From assembly GCA_947258905.1 (NCBI GenBank), contig CAMYKF010000262.1:1-10153 (forward strand): 10,153 nucleotides of DNA, in the 5' to 3' direction. Positions within the stretch are counted from its first letter, which is position 1. Each line of letters opens with the position of its first letter. This document shows positions 6,209 through 10,153 of this stretch, piece by piece. A program made the position numbers and the translations under genes. The notes beneath the pieces were generated by a model. That model made no database searches. It was not told the DNA's origin and was given only the letters and a program-made list of their open reading frames with translations. Origin of the DNA: an uncultured Pirellulaceae bacterium. GTDB taxonomy: Bacteria > Planctomycetota > Planctomycetia > Pirellulales > Pirellulaceae.

Positions 6209-7615
6209 TCAGTTGCCCCCTCCGAAGGCACGTTCCCAACTGGCTCGGTCGGTGACATTGGTCATCTGTTCGTTGTACTTGGGATTTCGGCCCTCAAAGT
6301 TGACGTAATTGTAAGGCGCGCCCTCATAGTATTCGCCGGTGGCTGTGTTCGTAGTGCCCCAGGAATCGGAGTGGTAGACGGTGCCACCCTCCACGTCGGA
6401 GATCCAATCGGAGGTCCCACGGATGTAGCTGGTGCGCTGGTAGTCGATGTAGTCCGAACTTCGATTGCGTTCCTGGAACGCCGCGTTCATCATGCTGCGG
6501 ATTTCCTGCGCGTTTCGGGCAACGAGCGCGGACGTTTGCCGTTCCATTTCACGGACCCGTGCCAGGCCGGCGGCGATGTATCGCCTGGCAAACTCGTCGT
6601 TGATGGCGTAGGAGCGGAGCATGTCGGCGTAGTTGGGGATGAAAGCGTCGAACCGGTCGGCCGGCCCGGTGACGGTCATGTGCCAGAGTTGCCATTTGAG
6701 GTTGAGGCGCGAGCCGAAGCTGATGCCGAAGGTGTAGCCCTTGGAGGGAAGGCCCTGGGCATTGGTAAAGGTGTAGACGAATTCCTCGGCTTTGGCGGGT
6801 CCGTCGTATCCTTCGGCGAGTTGGGCGTTGACTTCCTGGCAGGGGGTGACTTCCAGGAGGCGGATGTCATTCATGAGGCCTTGTCGGCCAGCGAAGAAGG
6901 CCAAGGCCTTGTGCGGGTCGAGCTGGTCGGAGACGACGAGCCCGTGCCCGCTGACGCCGACCTGCGGAGTGATCGCCTCGGCGGAAGCGACCAGGAAGGC
7001 GTACTGCGCAGTGGGGTCGCCGGCAATAAAAGTGCCCACGCCGATGTCGTGGACCTGCCAATCGTTGGGGATATGGAAGGACGCGGAACCATCGCTCAGA
7101 CGGTGGGTGATCATCGGGAGCTTTTCCTCGGCCATCGTGCGGTAGGCACCCTTGGTGACCTGAATGTTGGAGAGGATGGTAAGAAGTTGTTGCCGGGCGG
7201 CGTCAAGTTTGCCGCGCGGGGCCTCAATGACACCGGCGGTGAACCATCCCTGTCCGACGGAGGTCCAGAAGCGGAATTCCTTTGGGGTCTTCCTCGCGTC
7301 GGTATAGGCGCCGTCGAATACGAGGCGGCCCTCGGCCATTTTTGCGTCCGTTGCCATCAGACCGGGGTGGGTTTTGCGGATTTCCCTCACGAGTTGGCCT
7401 GTGAGTGCGGCCACATCATCCCCGGTGGGACTGAACCCGCAGAAGAGAATGACCTGATATTGCCCGGTCGGGTCGGTGACGGTGATGCAACGGAAACCGG
7501 GATTGGCAGTTTCGTTGGCCTGCCAGTCCGGGGGGGCGTAGAGGACGAAGTTGGCCTGGGCGGTGACCATCTTCTTCATGTCCGACTTCGCCATATGTTG
7601 AGCGATTCTGTTCAT
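6209..7615 (-). CDS. Uncharacterised two-domain protein (PsbP/DcrB-like repeats suspected)
   Basis: 468 residues; the start is fixed by AAGGA (complement of 7623-7627) seven bases before ATG. There is no signal peptide, so it should be cytoplasmic. Residues about 20-158 and 172-345 look like two copies of one beta-rich domain: each opens with a strand ending in a 'P..WQ' turn (NFVLYAPPDWQ; SFHIPNDWQV), followed by a strand with 'DPT.QY' (VTDPTGQYQVILF; AGDPTAQYAFLV), and each later has an aromatic strand pair around a 'gxxFxxG/GYTFG' region. This layout resembles the PsbP/DUF1795 (DcrB) fold; I suggest the resemblance without proof. A helix (350-390, Arg/Glu-rich) leads to a C-terminal module with SDWISDVEGGTVYHSDSWG, an EYYEGAPYNYVNFEGRNPKY segment and a final ERAFGGGN. 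Codons are notably G/C-rich at position three. The long opposite-strand frame is a shadow of this bias. Function unknown. Confidence 0.85.
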   Translation of the reverse strand: MNRIAQHMAKSDMKKMVTAQANFVLYAPPDWQANETANPGFRCITVTDPTGQYQVILFCGFSPTGDDVAALTGQLVREIRKTHPGLMATDAKMAEGRLVFDGAYTDARKTPKEFRFWTSVGQGWFTAGVIEAPRGKLDAARQQLLTILSNIQVTKGAYRTMAEEKLPMITHRLSDGSASFHIPNDWQVHDIGVGTFIAGDPTAQYAFLVASAEAITPQVGVSGHGLVVSDQLDPHKALAFFAGRQGLMNDIRLLEVTPCQEVNAQLAEGYDGPAKAEEFVYTFTNAQGLPSKGYTFGISFGSRLNLKWQLWHMTVTGPADRFDAFIPNYADMLRSYAINDEFARRYIAAGLARVREMERQTSALVARNAQEIRSMMNAAFQERNRSSDYIDYQRTSYIRGTSDWISDVEGGTVYHSDSWGTTNTATGEYYEGAPYNYVNFEGRNPKYNEQMTNVTDRASWERAFGGGN

Positions 7616-7627
7616 TGACTTGTCCTT

Positions 7628-8421
7628 TGATTTGAAGTTTGCACTGACAAACTTGGGCGGATCGGCCTTTTTTGGTTATTCTTCAATATTGTTCCGCCCT
7701 TGTGGTTCCGCCTTTTGGCTATTCCTCAGAGAAACGCTTTCCTGCGACTGAAACCGCTGGCCGCTACCTGACTAGGCGAGCGTGCCGGACATCGATCCAC
7801 CGACTAAAATTGAAATTTCCTAGTCACTTCCAGAAGAACTCAATACATAAGGATGCACACGTGTGCTCCGCATCTTGAATGCCAACAGCAGTTCCATTGA
7901 CGCATTGCAGGCATCCCAGCGGGAAAAAGATGGCTTTCTGGAAATTGGTTTCATTGAGCGGATGTCAACCGGTGTGCTAATTCCGCTCATGACTCGTTGC
8001 TCCCCCTTTCAAAAACGCACATTAACAACTTCCCGATATTGAAGACGCATGGCGTCTGAAGGCGCGTGGTGTCAGAGCCGAGATACAGTAGTTCAATGGT
8101 TTTGGCTCGCGCGGAATTCCCTGGAGCGGCGTCAACGCTGCCCTTGCACCCGATAATTCAAAAACTCATCTCACAATTCAAAGTCCCGGAGTCAATGTCC
8201 AGTCGCAATAGAGAGTTTTCGGTCCGATACGGACATCACCTTACAAGGCGGCCAGCTTCTTTCATCAGACTGTGATGCGCAGCGGTAAGCCATGATTACA
8301 CCTGGAAGGTGTCGAACCAGCCCGGTATTTGCGGCAGTGCATACGCGAGTCGGGCAGGGGGTGGGGACGCATTTTGCCGCAACCAGTGATGGGGACGGAA
8401 AACGACTCGCTCCCAATTCGC
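7628..8421. other. Long intergenic region with decayed coding traces
   Basis: Between the start of the double-domain gene and the terminator-like hairpin of the DUF1501 gene (divergent from what precedes it) there is no intact gene. A degenerate direct repeat occurs at 7664-7726 (GGTTATTCTTC and GGCTATTCCTC after T-rich runs). A possible acetate-kinase-like fragment occupies 7863-8042. Immediately after it a 6-bp hairpin AGACGC-atg-GCGTCT (8043-8057) is present, and a plus-strand frame around 8044-8200 (DAWRLKARGVRAEIQ, stop, FNGFGSRGIPW) reads as if protein-like but is interrupted. The promoter of the double-domain gene should lie within 7628-7750 on the minus strand; I could not pick convincing boxes. 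Confidence 0.4.
7863..8042 (+). pseudogene. Possible N-terminal remnant of acetate kinase
   Basis: A GTG at 7863 with AAGGA (7849-7853) nine bases upstream opens 59 codons to TGA at 8040-8042. The first residues, MLRILNANSSSI, resemble the acetate kinase (AckA) phosphate-binding start 'M.IL.iNaGSSSiK'. After a short interval GFIERMSTGV resembles the AckA 'G.iERIG' segment at about the right distance. Later residues (LIPLMTRCSPFQKRTL) do not fit, and a functional AckA has about 400 residues, so if the match is real the gene is truncated and decayed. The invariant glycine of GSSS is Asn here and the lysine after SSSI is missing. I cannot see the rest of AckA downstream. It could equally be a small unrelated ORF with a chance resemblance. 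Confidence 0.3.
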
Positions 8422-8445
8422 AAAATAAAAACGCCGGGAAAGGCG
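8422..8445 (-). terminator. Weak intrinsic terminator-like hairpin for the DUF1501 transcript
   Basis: Read on the minus strand: CGCC, a six-base loop, GGCG, then TTTTTATTTT. The four-base-pair G/C stem is short, but the T-run is good and it lies about 105 bases beyond the stop codon of the DUF1501 gene, in the right orientation. The small stem makes it a marginal call. Confidence 0.35.
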
Positions 8446-8512
8446 CAAATGCCGGTTTCTACCAAGCCATCGGGACACCCGGAGGGAGAGGGGGGCCATT
8501 GCCACGCGTCAC

Positions 8513-8547
8513 AATTTGCAATTTGCATTTTGCAATTTGCAATTTTC
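8513..8547. repeat. Heptamer tandem repeat, five units of AATTTGC
   Basis: Five consecutive seven-base units: AATTTGC, AATTTGC, ATTTTGC, AATTTGC, AATTTTC. The array begins three bases after the DUF1501 stop codon on the minus strand, where it reads as GCAAATT repeats. From memory, short heptamer arrays of this sequence occur between genes in many planctomycete genomes; their role is not established. It overlaps no gene. Confidence 0.9.
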
Positions 8548-8550
8548 CAA

Positions 8551-10023
8551 TCACGCAAACAGTGCACTGACCGGATGGGCCTTGACCAGCTCGCGTGGCT
8601 GGTTCAGATGATTCATGACCATCGTTTCGGGATCGATGCCGAACGCGTGGTAGATCGTGGCCAGCAACTCGCCGGGGTGCACAGGATCCTCGACCGGCGC
8701 GGAAGCGGTTTCGTCGGATTTGCCGTGTACATATCCCCGTTTGATGCCGGCGCCGGCGATCAGCCCCGTGTAACAGTACGGCCAGTGATCGCGACCGTCG
8801 TTGTCGTTGTCGTTGCCGGAGGTACTGACGCCGCGTTGCGGGCTGCGACCGAATTCACCAATCGCCACCACCATTGTCTCGTCCAGCATGCCCCGCTCGT
8901 CGAGATCCTCGATCAGGCCGCTTAAACCCTGATCAAACATTGGCGCCGACTGATTCTTCATGCGCTTGCTGAGACCCTTGTGCTGGTCCCAGCTGTGATT
9001 GTCGCTGTTGGCAACTTTGGGCCAGACGACTTCCACGACCCGCGTGCCGGCTTCGATCAGGCGTCGGGCCAACAGGCAGCTGTCGCCAAACGTATTGCGA
9101 CCGAATTTTTCACGGACCGCTTCGGGTTCATCGGAAAGCTGAAATGCGCGGCGGGCCTGACCGGACACGACCAGATCCAGCGCCTGCTGGTAATGCCGAT
9201 CCAGTTCGTAAGAGGCAACCGCCTTGTCGATTTCCGGCATTTGCTGATTGACCAGTTCACGCAATCGTGCGCGTCGCCGCAGACGCACCGAAAAGACTTC
9301 CGGCGGCAACTGCAAATCATCGATGATGATGTTCTGCATCTTGTTCATGTCCATGTCGTCGCCGGTGGGGTACAGCGTGTAGGGATCATACGCCTTGCCC
9401 AGGAATCCGGCGGTGCCGCCCTTGCCCACGACGTTGCTTTCCTGCAAGGGACGGGGCAGCATGACGAACGGCAGCATTGGCACGTCGACCGGCTTCATTT
9501 TGATAATGTGCGAACCGAAGTTCGGAAAGTCCTTTGGCGTGGGTGGTTCCAGCTGGCCCGAGGCACTGACCTTGTCGGTCGTATAGCCGGTCATCATCTG
9601 GTAGATGGCGGCCGTATGATTGAACAAACCGACCGGTGTGTAGCTCATGGACCGGATCAGGGTGAATCGATCGTTCAGCTGCGCCAACCGCGGCAGATTC
9701 TCGGTGAACATGACACCGGGAATCTTCGTGGAGATTGGCTGGAAGACACTCCGCACATTGTCGGGAACGTTTTCCTTGGGATCCCACAAGTCGATGTGAC
9801 TGGGGCCGCCCTGCAGATAAACCATGATGATACTTTTGGCCTTGTTCCAGCCCGGTGCATCCAGTCGCAGGGGACTGGCGGCCGCGGCCGTCTGCAGCTT
9901 GAGCAGCGAACCGAGCGACAATCCCAGCATGCCGCTGCCACCGACACGCAGGATATCCCGCCGGCTGACTTTCAGTTCCCGATCACACAGGTCTTTGCCG
10001 GGTTGGCCAAGAATGCGAAACAT
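8551..10023 (-). CDS. DUF1501 family protein, Tat-exported
   Basis: Predicted 490 residues from ATG 10023-10021 ([20 protein letters not shown]). The frame is open further to 10089, but that extension is translated intergenic repeat. Residues 20-26, SRRDILR, followed by [15 protein letters not shown] and an Ala-rich stretch, are a twin-arginine leader, so the protein should be exported folded. DUF1501 proteins belong to the alkaline-phosphatase/sulfatase-like fold. Visible marks are [15 protein letters not shown] (GGPSH at 72-76), [24 protein letters not shown] at 340-348, GEFGRSP near 390 and GRDHWP at 410-415; the His/Asp residues are likely metal ligands. Length is normal. In planctomycetes such genes commonly accompany a DUF1549/DUF1553 cytochrome-type gene upstream, which would fall outside this window. 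The substrate is unknown. No strong ribosome binding site is visible (AAAGA seven bases upstream). Confidence 0.93.
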   Translation of the reverse strand: MFRILGQPGKDLCDRELKVSRRDILRVGGSGMLGLSLGSLLKLQTAAAASPLRLDAPGWNKAKSIIMVYLQGGPSHIDLWDPKENVPDNVRSVFQPISTKIPGVMFTENLPRLAQLNDRFTLIRSMSYTPVGLFNHTAAIYQMMTGYTTDKVSASGQLEPPTPKDFPNFGSHIIKMKPVDVPMLPFVMLPRPLQESNVVGKGGTAGFLGKAYDPYTLYPTGDDMDMNKMQNIIIDDLQLPPEVFSVRLRRRARLRELVNQQMPEIDKAVASYELDRHYQQALDLVVSGQARRAFQLSDEPEAVREKFGRNTFGDSCLLARRLIEAGTRVVEVVWPKVANSDNHSWDQHKGLSKRMKNQSAPMFDQGLSGLIEDLDERGMLDETMVVAIGEFGRSPQRGVSTSGNDNDNDGRDHWPYCYTGLIAGAGIKRGYVHGKSDETASAPVEDPVHPGELLATIYHAFGIDPETMVMNHLNQPRELVKAHPVSALFA

Positions 10024-10040
10024 GATTGGTCTTTCGATTC

Positions 10041-10054
10041 GGTAGTGGGTAGTG
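10041..10054. repeat. Two-unit GGTAGTG heptamer repeat
   Basis: GGTAGTG occurs twice in direct succession, 18 bases upstream of the DUF1501 start codon on the minus strand (where it reads CACTACC). From memory this heptamer is another common planctomycete intergenic repeat; two units are too few to be certain. It lies in the untranslated leader if the start is at 10023. Confidence 0.5.
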
Positions 10055-10075
10055 GGAATTCTGGAACCGCCCCAG

Positions 10076-10132
10076 CCCCCCTTTGGCAAAGGGGGGAGTG
10101 AAGGGCAGCCTCCCTTTCCAAAGTGGGGAGGC
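10076..10132. repeat. Pair of related REP-like hairpins
   Basis: The first palindrome is perfect: CCCCCCTTT (10076-10084), loop GGC, AAAGGGGGG (10088-10096). The second is imperfect: GCCTCCC (10108-10114) and GGGAGGC (10126-10132) around TTTCCAAAGTG, with TTT/AAA pairing inside. Both share the core C-run, TTT, short loop, AAAG, G-run, so they look like two members of one interspersed palindromic family. Neither is followed by a T-run, arguing against simple terminators. They lie upstream of the DUF1501 gene, and therefore possibly between it and its usual partner gene outside the window. Confidence 0.8.
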
Positions 10133-10153
10133 AGGCACGGTTCGTTTCTAATG

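Noticed and set aside
5849..7618. 589-codon plus-strand ORF antisense to the double-domain gene
   Set aside because: Its composition is the Val/Gly/Asp-rich pattern expected from the complement of a G/C-rich gene. It has no ribosome binding site and no domain, while the minus-strand frame has AAGGA, a coherent domain layout and a distinctive C-terminus.
8329..8925. Plus-strand ORF crossing the heptamer repeat and the DUF1501 3' end
   Set aside because: Half is translated repeat and half is antisense to DUF1501.
8980..10101. 373-codon plus-strand ORF antisense to the DUF1501 gene
   Set aside because: Shadow of a well-recognised DUF1501 gene; no protein-like motif in this frame.

Overview
The window looks like a chromosomal segment of a Planctomycetota bacterium, probably an aquatic relative of Rhodopirellula/Pirellula-type lineages. 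The evidence is (i) a DUF1501 protein with a twin-arginine leader, a family greatly expanded in this phylum, (ii) an ECF-type sigma factor overlapping a transmembrane Ser/Thr kinase, a typical planctomycete pairing, and (iii) short intergenic heptamer repeats (AATTTGC, GGTAGTG) and pyrimidine/purine hairpins of a kind I recall from planctomycete genomes. No tRNA, rRNA, CRISPR array, intact transposase or phage gene was seen.

Left part (1-2602, + strand): the end of a UPF0145/YbjQ-family gene, a secreted protein of unknown function, and a bile acid:sodium symporter (BASS) family transporter. On the opposite strand a 49-codon ORF ends with its stop codon interlocked with the transporter's stop. 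Between about 2750 and 3282 lies a mostly non-coding stretch with one small ORF carrying a signal-peptide-like N-terminus and one inverted repeat.

Centre (3283-5815, + strand): a perfect 44-bp tandem duplication, each copy with a promoter-like sequence, lies directly upstream of the ECF sigma gene. The sigma gene overlaps a full-length membrane Ser/Thr kinase gene by 50 bp. This is best read as a self-contained signalling unit in which the kinase senses a signal at the membrane or in the cytoplasm and controls its sigma factor, which may control its own duplicated promoter. That functional reading is inference from family knowledge and layout.

Right part (5816-10153, mainly - strand): a gap with no convincing gene; a 468-residue, GC-rich, apparently cytoplasmic protein with two similar beta-rich domains and a distinctive aromatic/Asn-rich C-terminus; a long gap holding a possible acetate-kinase-like N-terminal remnant; and a Tat-exported DUF1501 protein flanked on both sides by short repeats. 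By eye the UPF0145 gene and the 468-residue gene are richer in G/C at third codon positions than the block between them, so the window may be compositionally mosaic.

I found no clear-cut new defence or biosynthetic system. The most noteworthy items are the duplicated promoter module of the sigma/kinase unit, the uncharacterised double-domain protein at 6209-7615, and the decayed coding traces in the intergenic regions.
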